A DNA stretch of 23,767 bases from the IMG/VR virus record IMGVR_UViG_3300005915_000115, positions 1 through 23,767 of that record. The stretch is one strand, 5' to 3'. A program made the position numbers and the translations under genes. Positions within the stretch are counted from its first letter, which is position 1, and each line of letters opens with the position of its first letter. The notes beneath the pieces were generated by a model, which saw only the letters and a list, made by a program, of their open reading frames with translations, had not been told where the DNA came from and ran no database searches. Shown here in pieces: positions 1-7,479 of this stretch. The DNA is from a virus.

Positions 1-263
1 AGGCCAGAATGCCAATCGAATTTCGAACAACGATACAGGCTGATGCACCATTCAATAGGCTCTGTGATCTTCCAATCGGAACAATATTCAGCGGCCGCCT
101 GCATGTTTGATCCGTCTTTGATCTCCCAATCCTGCAATGGGGAACTTAAACCGTGGTGTTGTCTGACAGCATGGACAAACTCCCAACAAACAACCGTCTT
201 CTGTCTCGCTTCTTTCATAATGCGTTTTGCAATATCGCGGTATTCGATCAGATAATCAGCCAT
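1..263 (-). CDS. NlpC/P60-like tail protein, partial (runs off the left edge)
   Basis: An open frame starts at ATG 263 and has no stop through position 1, so only the first 87 residues are visible. Residues 24-36 read VVCWEFVHAVRQH followed by HG, which resembles the catalytic-cysteine motif of phage NlpC/P60 peptidases (DCWGLV followed by a Gly). The last visible residues, DWHSG, resemble the family's histidine motif (HxGI or HxGL). The start overlaps the end of the gpL-like gene by 8 nt, which matches the lambda order L then K, where K carries an NlpC/P60 domain. In that family the protein acts at the tail tip and may cut peptidoglycan during entry. The assignment rests on two short motifs and gene order; the rest of the protein is outside the window. 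Confidence 0.6.
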   Translation of the reverse strand, partial: MADYLIEYRDIAKRIMKEARQKTVVCWEFVHAVRQHHGLSSPLQDWEIKDGSNMQAAAEYCSDWKITEPIEWCISLYRCSKFDWHSG

Positions 264-912
264 TCGCAATCGCCACCTTCAGGCCGTCGTTGTGCAGCGT
301 AGGATTGCCGCCAAAGTGTTCTGTGTTGCTACCCCCTGTCCGATTCCTGCATGAATCAAGCAATCCGTTGCAGGTCGTGTCAGTGCCTACGTATTGACAC
401 TCAGCACCTTTGAAGTTATGCGGTGCCCATTCACATTGAAGAGTTGAATACAGCCGTGGTGGGTGCCTCTGGATGACCAGCGTCTCGTCACCAAGGGAAA
501 ACTCAACATCCTGAGAATCGACCTTGAAATTCTGTATTGTATAATTGACTTCCAGCGAAGAATGGTCAACTTCTGTCAGCCCGGCATTTACAAATATAAG
601 TTTCACCGCTGAACCAATTACATCATCAGGGTCCATCAGATAGTCTATCAGTACCCGGCCAACATTCGTAATTACAATAGACACCTCTGACAGCGCCCCC
701 TGTTGTGCGTTTTCCATGCTGGAAGGACGTATTCCTATTGCGGTCCACATAATACCAGAATCTCTTGGGTACTCAAAGTCCTGTGTGTTAGCCGCATACC
801 TAAGGATGGTCGAATCGTCATCCAGTAGATCGATTTGGACCAATACAACCCATGGGTTTTTGTCGCTCCATACGTTCTTCTGTAGTACGAGTTCGCCGGG
901 CAGGTTTTTCAT
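256..912 (-). CDS. Minor tail protein, lambda gpL-like (tail tip)
   Basis: This 218-residue protein has the size and position of lambda gpL, a tail-tip component. The C-terminal part holds four cysteines at residues 160, 172, 181 and 188 in the context CEW, ECQY, TCNG and SCRN. Lambda gpL carries four C-terminal cysteines that bind an iron-sulfur cluster, so the same role is inferred here. The N-terminal 150 residues are beta-rich with no membrane segment. The start ATG at 912 overlaps the TGA of the upstream membrane protein (ATGA junction), and the gene is followed by an NlpC/P60-like gene. The family call is fairly secure from cysteine pattern, length and order; the cluster itself is inference. 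Confidence 0.72.
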   Translation of the reverse strand: MKNLPGELVLQKNVWSDKNPWVVLVQIDLLDDDSTILRYAANTQDFEYPRDSGIMWTAIGIRPSSMENAQQGALSEVSIVITNVGRVLIDYLMDPDDVIGSAVKLIFVNAGLTEVDHSSLEVNYTIQNFKVDSQDVEFSLGDETLVIQRHPPRLYSTLQCEWAPHNFKGAECQYVGTDTTCNGLLDSCRNRTGGSNTEHFGGNPTLHNDGLKVAIANG

Positions 913-1148
913 TTACTGGCCTCGACCGTGAGGACTTCGTCGCTATGCAAAATGTCTATAACGTCTTTGGTGACCTGAGTGATAACAGTCCCGAACATGA
1001 TCACACCAATCCATAACACAACCTTTAGGATGCGCTCCGTCCTGTCAAGTCTGGTCTGGATACATGGTTTGCCATTATCAACAAACAGCCTCTGATTAAT
1101 GTTGTCTAGCTTTATGTGGATTCGGTTAAATTCTTCCTTCTCGGTCAT
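909..1148 (-). CDS. Small phage membrane protein, XhlA/holin-accessory-like
   Basis: This 79-residue protein begins with a charged helical region (MTEKEEFNRIHIKLDNINQ), then has one strong hydrophobic segment at about residues 42-59 (LKVVLWIGVIMFGTVITQ) and a short polar tail. A helical coil followed by a single membrane span, with the text RLDRTERILK just before it, resembles small XhlA/hemolysin-type proteins found beside phage lysis genes. A role in lysis or membrane anchoring is possible but not shown. A good AGGAG ribosome binding site lies 8 nt upstream. It sits between the tailspike and the gpL-like gene, which is an unusual place for a lysis gene. No endolysin is visible in the window. 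Confidence 0.55.
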   Translation of the reverse strand: MTEKEEFNRIHIKLDNINQRLFVDNGKPCIQTRLDRTERILKVVLWIGVIMFGTVITQVTKDVIDILHSDEVLTVEASK

Positions 1149-1162
1149 GTCACTCTCCTAAG

Positions 1163-2728
1163 CTATCCAACCCTAAGCGTTTTCATTCTGCCGTAATTTA
1201 TGTAGGTAACCATTATAAGCCAACGACCAGAAGTCAATGTGTCCCAGTCTGCTGTTGGCGTGAAATTTATGTAAACTGTATTAATAGAACTAGTCGCCGC
1301 AATCTTTGGTCCATTGCCTGATGCCGTACTAGATACATCATTGGCGGTATCAATATTCGCCGCTGCCAACAATTGATCACCTCCCGAGGCATTGCCAACA
1401 TCAACAGACATCACGGCCGATCCTGATCCCACCACAGTTTCATAACATCGCAAATGCACTGATAATATTTCGCCATAAGCAGGTATTGCATCAACTATGG
1501 TGACTACCTGTTCAGTAGTATTTGCCACGGTGTTGTCTAATACATAATCGATATCTGTACCAGTTTCAGCAGCATCGACATCAATAGACTTAATGAGAGT
1601 TACCGTTGAGTAAAACCGCTTTGAATCATGCATAAAAGCCACATCAAGTGGATAGCTATCCCCTGCTAGATTACGTAGGTTTCCGAATTTGCCAAATTTC
1701 GACCGAATATATGCTTGGTTGCCATCAGTTCCAATCTGGATGTTATTTTCACCTGTTGAATTATCCGTATAGCCAGCAGTAAAAAACTGTGACAATATTA
1801 AATTCTTAATACAGGTTGCACCTATGATCATAGGAGGTTTACTACTCTCGTGACGACACTGGAAAGTGTTTGAATTTGCCGAAGTACTCAATTCGATATC
1901 TGATGCAACTCCAGCAGATGCCATACCCTCGAAATCTCCAGAATAAAACATTCCCGCTGTCCGGTAAACATACAGACCGTGAGTGTCACAGTTGGTCATT
2001 ATGATATCGTGAAACTTGTTTGCGTTGGGGGCATTTAAGGCTGAGATTCCCGTCGATGCATTGAAATCATACCCAACACTGATGCCTACATCCCATTTAG
2101 CGACAAGGATATGGTCAAACTTATTATCATAAACAGTTTTACCGGTTGGATATAATTCGATACCTGTGCTATCCGCTATGGAAACAGCCTTGCCCTCAAT
2201 CAACATGTCTCTGAACGTGTTTTTGTACACACCCATTCCGACTATTTGTAATCCGACCGCTGCTGTGGTTGACTCTAAAGCTAACCCATGTACACCACCA
2301 TATTGACATCCGAATGGACCCGTGTTGTCTCCTACTCTCAGTATGGAACCTGTCGTAGTCGATAGGATGGTTGCACCATACCCCCAGATACTGATGTCAT
2401 CTATTCTTGCCAGGGGATTTGCCAACACAATCTCATCAGTGGTAGCGTATATTCCAGGGGGCAAGAGAACAATCCCCTTACCGGCGGCAATGGCCGCGTC
2501 AATAGCTTTCTGGATCGGGACCACGTCATCCGTGGTACCATCACCGGCCGCGCCGAAATCATCGTGCATCACGTTGAATACGGGGCTTGCACTACTGTAC
2601 ATCGTGTCCAACTGCAAAGCAGCAATCGAAGACAAATCATGTGTGCCCGTGGCAGAATGGTCAGTCAACAACCATGCTTCTAATTCTGCCCACCAATCCC
2701 AATCACCTTTTGAGGGTAAATCAGTCAT
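1163..2728 (-). CDS. Tailspike with pectate-lyase-fold beta-helix
   Basis: This 521-residue protein has a clear pectate-lyase-superfamily entry motif at residues 57-80 (DFGAAGDGTTDD, then PIQKAIDAA). It is followed by a long stretch of short beta repeats to about residue 370, as in right-handed beta-helix tailspikes and capsule depolymerases. Residues 393-512 form a separate C-terminal domain that also occurs in the 508-residue repeat protein at 14790-16316, so it is probably a trimerisation or shared attachment domain. The N-terminal 50 residues are rich in Trp and may anchor the spike to the tail. The gene starts 1 nt after the gpM-like gene. Polysaccharide binding or cutting is inferred from the fold; no catalytic residues can be assigned by eye. 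Confidence 0.8.
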   Translation of the reverse strand: MTDLPSKGDWDWWAELEAWLLTDHSATGTHDLSSIAALQLDTMYSSASPVFNVMHDDFGAAGDGTTDDVVPIQKAIDAAIAAGKGIVLLPPGIYATTDEIVLANPLARIDDISIWGYGATILSTTTGSILRVGDNTGPFGCQYGGVHGLALESTTAAVGLQIVGMGVYKNTFRDMLIEGKAVSIADSTGIELYPTGKTVYDNKFDHILVAKWDVGISVGYDFNASTGISALNAPNANKFHDIIMTNCDTHGLYVYRTAGMFYSGDFEGMASAGVASDIELSTSANSNTFQCRHESSKPPMIIGATCIKNLILSQFFTAGYTDNSTGENNIQIGTDGNQAYIRSKFGKFGNLRNLAGDSYPLDVAFMHDSKRFYSTVTLIKSIDVDAAETGTDIDYVLDNTVANTTEQVVTIVDAIPAYGEILSVHLRCYETVVGSGSAVMSVDVGNASGGDQLLAAANIDTANDVSSTASGNGPKIAATSSINTVYINFTPTADWDTLTSGRWLIMVTYINYGRMKTLRVG

Positions 2729-2729
2729 A

Positions 2730-3164
2730 TCAATATCCTAACCGGCCTTCGCCTAATCTTCCACCTGGCCATGCGTATGCGTGTGTCTGGCCCGATTCTA
2801 CAAATGTCATTGTGGCGTTCCATCTCATTTCAGGGAGCATTCTAGTCACAAGACGGAAATCTATATCACCCAGAAACTTGAACTCATACGTTTGGAAATC
2901 TTGCGTGTTGAAATACAAGAATGGCAATGATCCATGACCAACGGTATCCTCAAAAAACGCCTGAAGGTCAAGACGGTCTTGGTTATCCATTCCTGATATC
3001 TTGATTCCAGGGAATACGTTTGGCGTCCATGTATGCCTGGCCCTAGTTGACCGAAGGCCATTCTCCATTTTTGATTCGATAATATGCGATGAAGCTGGTT
3101 TGAATCTCCAACTATTCGCATCAATACCAATCGACAGAACCGGGAAACTTGAAGGATCAGCCAT
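2730..3164 (-). CDS. Minor tail protein, lambda gpM-like
   Basis: This 144-residue protein lies directly after the tape measure, the position of gpM in lambda-like tails. Its core (residues about 35-125) has the pattern of that family: a basic ENGLRSTRARHTW segment, a central segment with DLQAFFEDTVGHGSLPF, and a C-terminal strand-rich part ending near WNATMTFVE. The ATG shares one base with the stop codon of the tape measure gene (TGATG), so it is probably translationally coupled. The likely role is in tail-tip assembly at the end of the tape measure. The Gly/Tyr-rich end (GGRLGEGRLGY) is probably disordered. A distal-tail-type protein is the main alternative. Confidence 0.6.
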   Translation of the reverse strand: MADPSSFPVLSIGIDANSWRFKPASSHIIESKMENGLRSTRARHTWTPNVFPGIKISGMDNQDRLDLQAFFEDTVGHGSLPFLYFNTQDFQTYEFKFLGDIDFRLVTRMLPEMRWNATMTFVESGQTHAYAWPGGRLGEGRLGY

Positions 3165-5704
3165 CAGAACCCCGCCATTCTCGGATCTCTCCGTCTCTTT
3201 GCTCTAACGAATACATCAATCACCATACTATCCATTGCCTGTCTGATGCCCGTCACTTCGGCCTCAATTGGCACGTCAGGACTAGTCACATTGATATCTA
3301 CATTCGGTTCCGATCCAGCGGGCGTTACCTTCTCACCCCTGTGCAGTATGGCCGGGAAGGCATCAGGATCAAGCCCATTCTGGAAACTCGGAGCGCCAGC
3401 GAATGCAAGCGGAGGAACACGGATTTGTGCCGCCGTTTGACCGACGATGCCACCCGTCGCATAGGAATCAGATATCCCTGTTGACCCCGTAGCTGTAACG
3501 GCCATCGGATCAACCGGAACAGGTGCGGAAAGGCTTGGAAATAATCCGGTCACCGCCTTCAACATCTGCAATCTTATAATCATCTGCATGACATCTCTGA
3601 TGATAGATTCTGCCATACTATGAAAATCGGCTTTTCCAGTCATGGCCAAATCAGTAAGCGATCCGCTTATCTCGCCCATCGACCTACTTACAACGCTCGA
3701 TATCTGCTGAAAACTCGTGCCAACACTATTAGCCCAATCCTGGAAATATTCGCCTGGTTTCCTTCTTTTCTTTTTCTCATCAGGTCCACCCGGTTTTTTC
3801 TCAGGCTTAAATGCCGCTGTCATTTTGTTCTTGATATTGATCAGTGTGTCAACATAAGGCTGGGCAGAATCTTTTATCTCCTGCCACATAGCCGTAAACT
3901 TTCTTACGTTATCTTTAAGGGCCAGGTCTCCCATTCGTTTTTCTATGATGTCCATTGTTTCGCCATTGGTAGCAGCGATATCGGTAAAGGCTTTGTTAAA
4001 ATTAGTCTTTATCTCTTGTGCAAACCCATCAAAAATTCCAGATATATTAGCCCGTCGCCAATTTTGTTGGGCTTGCTCGCCTGCTCTTTTATATAATGCA
4101 GGGTCAGAGATTTCTCTTTGTATTCCAAATGCAGCACCTGTTTGACGACTGCCTGTTGGTGCGGGCAGGTTATTATCTGGTCCAAAAAGTCTATCTTGTC
4201 GTTTTTGTAATTCATCCTTATATATCTCATTCGTTGCTTGCCGTAGTGCTTCGCCGCTCAATCCCTTGTTAAACATTCCCTGTTTAATGGCTTTCCAAAC
4301 ACCTTCGCCTATGCGGAATCCCAACTCAATTAAAGACACTCCAAAGGCCTGCATTATCTGGATGATCGAATTAGTAATAGCCTGGAATCCTCTGTGATAA
4401 TCAGTTTTTAAGAGTGCCAGGAAATCAACCATCACACCCGTTACAAAACCAACTCTATCCGCAAAAGCCATAGCCCAGTCTTCAATCTCACGTCTGTTTT
4501 CCCTTATCCATAAACCTATCTTTGCGATTGTAGGTGCAAGGCGTTCTCCGATTGCCATCGAGACACCGACGATATTATTCCATGCGATCTTCAACTGAGA
4601 CGTGAATGATTTCAATTGCTTTTCCGCAACCTCATCTGTAATACCCTTCATGCCAATAAGTTTATCACGATAGTTTTCAATTGCATCGCCCAAACCCAAC
4701 AACGGCAATATCGCCTGTTGACTTCTAGCCTTAAAACCAAGCAAGTCCAATGTTGCTACCTTTTGCTGTACAGACATCCCTTCCAGTACAGATGTGATGT
4801 CCCTCACAATAACACCCATAGACTTTAGTTCGCCTTGAGCATCAAATATATTTATTCCAAACTTATCCCATTCTGCCCTATTCTTTTTAAAGCCAGCAGT
4901 CAACAGTCTAATCATTCGACTGAACATTGTACCCGCCTGCTGTCCCTTTACGCCCTGGTCAGCATAAGCCGCTAAAACTGCAACGCCATCCTCTACCTGA
5001 ATATTATATGCTTTGATTGCTGCACCGGCTTGAGTAGTCAATGCGAGTGAAAATTCTTCTGTCGTGGCATTAGCTAGACGATTTGCACCAACAAGTATAT
5101 CAGTGACTTTTATCAGGTTTGTTCTGTTCTTTACTGCATCCTTTTCCTTGAGGCCCAATGCACTTAAAGCGTCAGTTGATAAGTCAGTGGCTCTTGACAT
5201 ATCAAACATGCCTGCAACTGCGAATTTATTAACAACATCCAATGCAGCGATCGATTGTTTTGCGTCTAATCCAGCCGAAGCAAGAAAGAAATACGCGTTT
5301 GCTAATTCTTTGGCAGAGGTAACACTCACGAAAGATATCGTCTTCGCAGTTTCCTCCATTTGTTTCTGCATTTGAGTAGATACATCACCCATGATAGCAA
5401 GTGACTTTGTCATAGCACTATCGAAGTTTGCAAATGCTTTAACTGATGCCAATAGAAAAGCACCGAAAGCCACACCCATTAGTTTTGCGAAACGTGTTAC
5501 CGTCGCCAACATTCTTTTCATTGAATTGAATATTGCAGTACCTAGTTTTTTGAACTGAGCAGCTATCATGAAAGTTAACTTTTTCATCATAGCACCAACT
5601 TTAACGCCGAAAGTTTTAAACATCCTCCCTGCTTTAGCAAGGCCGGCTGCCAATTCTTTAGTCGCTACCGTTATCCGTACTGATATTTTTCCTAGGTCTG
5701 CCAT
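3164..5704 (-). CDS. Tail tape measure protein
   Basis: This 846-residue protein is the longest in the window and follows the tail chaperones, as tape measures do. The first 70 residues are basic and helical; a hydrophobic segment lies near residues 75-95 (LMGVAFGAFLLASV). Residues about 95-330 match the TP901-type tape-measure core (FDSAMTKSLAIMGDV, then ASAGLDAKQSIAALD and VAVLAAYADQGVKGQQAGTMF). Alanine- and glutamine-rich helices follow. It sets tail length and is thought to be ejected into the host during infection. The size is modest for this family, implying a fairly short tail. I chose ATG 5704 (MADLGKIS); an in-frame extension to 5758 adds a non-conserved segment. The chosen start lies 44 nt inside the end of the GT frame. 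Confidence 0.9.
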   Translation of the reverse strand: MADLGKISVRITVATKELAAGLAKAGRMFKTFGVKVGAMMKKLTFMIAAQFKKLGTAIFNSMKRMLATVTRFAKLMGVAFGAFLLASVKAFANFDSAMTKSLAIMGDVSTQMQKQMEETAKTISFVSVTSAKELANAYFFLASAGLDAKQSIAALDVVNKFAVAGMFDMSRATDLSTDALSALGLKEKDAVKNRTNLIKVTDILVGANRLANATTEEFSLALTTQAGAAIKAYNIQVEDGVAVLAAYADQGVKGQQAGTMFSRMIRLLTAGFKKNRAEWDKFGINIFDAQGELKSMGVIVRDITSVLEGMSVQQKVATLDLLGFKARSQQAILPLLGLGDAIENYRDKLIGMKGITDEVAEKQLKSFTSQLKIAWNNIVGVSMAIGERLAPTIAKIGLWIRENRREIEDWAMAFADRVGFVTGVMVDFLALLKTDYHRGFQAITNSIIQIMQAFGVSLIELGFRIGEGVWKAIKQGMFNKGLSGEALRQATNEIYKDELQKRQDRLFGPDNNLPAPTGSRQTGAAFGIQREISDPALYKRAGEQAQQNWRRANISGIFDGFAQEIKTNFNKAFTDIAATNGETMDIIEKRMGDLALKDNVRKFTAMWQEIKDSAQPYVDTLINIKNKMTAAFKPEKKPGGPDEKKKRRKPGEYFQDWANSVGTSFQQISSVVSRSMGEISGSLTDLAMTGKADFHSMAESIIRDVMQMIIRLQMLKAVTGLFPSLSAPVPVDPMAVTATGSTGISDSYATGGIVGQTAAQIRVPPLAFAGAPSFQNGLDPDAFPAILHRGEKVTPAGSEPNVDINVTSPDVPIEAEVTGIRQAMDSMVIDVFVRAKRRRDPRMAGF

Positions 5705-6328
5705 ATTCTTTGAAGAACTTTTGTGGTGGCGAAGGCATGCCAGCCTTGTGCCACGCATCCATCATTTCTTTTGTAACACTGTTTACTGGTATCGGCATTT
5801 TTGCCAATTGCGATTCAACGTCTTCGTCCTTAATTCCCATGAATGCATACAACGCTTGCCTTAGTTCTACAAGCGTCACATCAGGGTTATTCACTTTTTC
5901 TCTGCGTTTATCTAACTGCTTTAGGTAAGAGCAGGCTGTAGGAAATTCGATCACATCAAGTTCGTCCGGAGTCCACCCGAACTCGTGACTTAAGGTGAAA
6001 TAGATTTCTTCCCATCCTGCTCCATCAGGTTTCCCACTTTTGAGCTTTCATCACCATCGCTTTGCGGAAAACTACGCGATATCCATGTATTGAAATTATT
6101 CATCACTACTTTGAAGTCATCAATTGGTATCGCATCAACTTTATGTGCTACATCTTTCATCTTAGGATTTGCGTCACTGACCATCACAATCAACACACGG
6201 GCAAATTCATCAACGCCCATATTATTCCAATCGATCTTGTCAATTTTCTTATTAAACTCGGTTTGGATCTTGCGTACAAATCCAAGGGTGACTTTCTCGC
6301 CAACCTCTAATCCTTGGTAGATTTCCAT
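5658..6328 (-). CDS. Tail assembly chaperone frameshift product (gpGT-like)
   Basis: After a -1 shift at GGGAAAC the frame reads on through PDGAGWEEIYFTLSHEFGW to the end at 5658. This gives a 223-residue fusion: 100 residues of the G-like part and 123 of the T-like part. The -1 frame has TGA codons just upstream of the slippery site and no usable ATG before the overlap, so the T part is best explained as frameshift output, not a separate gene. EIYFTLSHEFGWTPDE is typical of GT chaperone C-terminal domains in siphoviruses. The T part is helical and charged and overlaps the start of the tape measure gene by 47 nt. The efficiency of shifting cannot be judged from sequence. Confidence 0.78.
5990..6328 (-). 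CDS. Tail assembly chaperone (gpG-like)
   Basis: This 112-residue acidic helical protein lies between the tail tube genes and the tape measure, where lambda encodes tail assembly chaperone G. It begins MEIYQGLEVGEKVT with a GGAG ribosome binding site 9 nt upstream. The key evidence is the slippery heptamer GGGAAAC at 6035-6029, in the correct phase across codons 98-100, allowing a share of ribosomes to move to the -1 frame and make a longer GT-like product. In the zero frame translation ends 12 residues later (LMEQDGKKSISP). In lambda, G and GT keep the tape measure soluble and recruit tail tube subunits; the same job is inferred here. Confidence 0.8.
   Translation of the reverse strand: MEIYQGLEVGEKVTLGFVRKIQTEFNKKIDKIDWNNMGVDEFARVLIVMVSDANPKMKDVAHKVDAIPIDDFKVVMNNFNTWISRSFPQSDGDESSKVGNLMEQDGKKSISP
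6029..6035 (-). promoter_or_regulatory. Programmed -1 ribosomal frameshift site GGGAAAC
   Basis: The minus strand reads G GGA AAC in the zero frame of the G-like gene, a canonical X XXY YYZ heptamer that differs from lambda's GGGAAAG only in the last base. Both tRNAs can re-pair in the -1 frame as GGG AAA. The shifted frame stays open for 123 codons. Confidence 0.85.
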
Positions 6329-6334
6329 TGTTTT

Positions 6335-6907
6335 TTACTCCTGTATCATTGTCATTCCAACCCGGTCGCCTTGCGCCCGGTCATTGTCTACGACTGCATT
6401 CCATTCACAGTCTGAAATTACTATGTCTCGTTTGCCAAAAACCAGATCGAACTTGGACGGGCAGAAAACACGGTATAGGATCAAAGCAATCTTTTTGTTT
6501 GTGCCTGGCACAATATGTTCGAACAAAAGGCTTTGGTAATTGGCCACGTTTACCCTGTTGTGGCCGAATCTGATCGCATCATATGAAGTGCTGGACGTGG
6601 CCGGGCTGAATGATGCCGGGTTATATGACGGGGATCCGGACACGGTCGAGAGGTCGCCGGTATCGATCCCCATCGCAAGCCGCAAAGCGGATTGGCTCAG
6701 TTCAGCCTGTGAACATTTAAGGACCAACTGTTCGTCAACGTCAAAATACCGGACGCCGTCATAATTGATCAGCGATACGTCAGAGGGGGGGAGACGCAGC
6801 CCTAGCCGCTTATAGCGGAGAGTGACCGGCCCATGTAGGTATCCGGTCTCGATGGCATTCAAAGACAGCGTGCCACCGCCAAGAGTGACCAGGTCGCGGT
6901 CAGACAT
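6335..6907 (-). CDS. Tail tube protein paralogue 2
   Basis: This 190-residue protein is clearly related to the product of the gene just upstream. Both open with a D-[LN]-x-TLGGG-x-L-x-LN segment followed by GYL and a basic strand, both have a mid segment of the type xALRLAMG or xMRLALG, then a Pro/Ser-rich FDP/YNP-SP stretch, and both end with RAxGDRxG or RSAGDQLG. A gene of this size directly before the tail chaperones is normally the major tail tube protein. The ATG overlaps the TAA of the upstream copy (TAATG). Which of the two copies is the main tube subunit cannot be told; one may form a distal or decorated part. Confidence 0.68.
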   Translation of the reverse strand: MSDRDLVTLGGGTLSLNAIETGYLHGPVTLRYKRLGLRLPPSDVSLINYDGVRYFDVDEQLVLKCSQAELSQSALRLAMGIDTGDLSTVSGSPSYNPASFSPATSSTSYDAIRFGHNRVNVANYQSLLFEHIVPGTNKKIALILYRVFCPSKFDLVFGKRDIVISDCEWNAVVDNDRAQGDRVGMTMIQE

Positions 6908-7479
6908 TACCCTGCGTCCTGGACCTGTCGTGCGATGAATCCGAGTTGATCGCCAGCCGATCGGGCCGGTTGGATTATAGCTTCAAATTCCACATCGGTA
7001 AACGTCTGAGTCGTTCGATCAAACGGCAGATTCATATTGAAATTGCTCACCGATTCGTAGAACACAACCACAATAGCAAATGCGTTACTGTCGGAATCGG
7101 TCGGCATGATATGAGCAAACTGCAACGAAACCTCATTGACTGACTTGTCGCCGCCAAGGTTGATGATATCCCACGAACTGGATGCCGCCGGCGAATAGCT
7201 GGATGGATCAAAGTTCGGGAAACTCTGGCTCCCGTCAATCGCAGTAGATTGGCCCAGGGCCAGCCGCATGTTGGCCGCTGTAATCTCGGCAATGCTCGCG
7301 GTTAGACGCATCCGCTCTAAGGCCTTGAACCGCCGGACAATGCCCTGCTTGTTATTGGGGATGAAATCAACCGGTTCACCCTCGTAAATCAGGTTTACCG
7401 TACCATCGAGATAACCCACATCGACATTGTTCAGCTTAAGAATACCGCCGCCCAACGTGGTCAAATTTCTATCGCCCAT
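6907..7479 (-). CDS. Tail tube protein paralogue 1
   Basis: This protein of 190 residues from ATG 7479 (191 if the adjacent in-frame ATG 7482 is used) is the first of two tandem tail-tube-like paralogues. It starts MGDRNLTTLGGG, has the shared AANMRLALG segment near residue 85, a Pro/Ser-rich middle (FDPSSYSPAASS) and the RSAGDQLG C-terminal motif. Its start overlaps the last codons of the glycosyltransferase gene by 11 nt. Position before the chaperones and tape measure supports a virion tube role. The two copies have diverged well beyond a recent duplication, so they probably have distinct roles. The family is inferred from context, not from a diagnostic motif. Confidence 0.68.
   Translation of the reverse strand: MGDRNLTTLGGGILKLNNVDVGYLDGTVNLIYEGEPVDFIPNNKQGIVRRFKALERMRLTASIAEITAANMRLALGQSTAIDGSQSFPNFDPSSYSPAASSSWDIINLGGDKSVNEVSLQFAHIMPTDSDSNAFAIVVVFYESVSNFNMNLPFDRTTQTFTDVEFEAIIQPARSAGDQLGFIARQVQDAG

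Noticed and set aside
2322-2741. Plus-strand open frame (139 codons) opposite the tailspike
   Set aside because: Antisense to the conserved beta-helix entry region, no promoter or ribosome binding site, low-complexity product.
3620-4096. Long plus-strand open frame (158 codons) opposite the tape measure gene
   Set aside because: It is antisense to a well-supported tape measure, has no ribosome binding site and has a Phe/Leu/Arg/Ser-rich composition typical of an antisense shadow.
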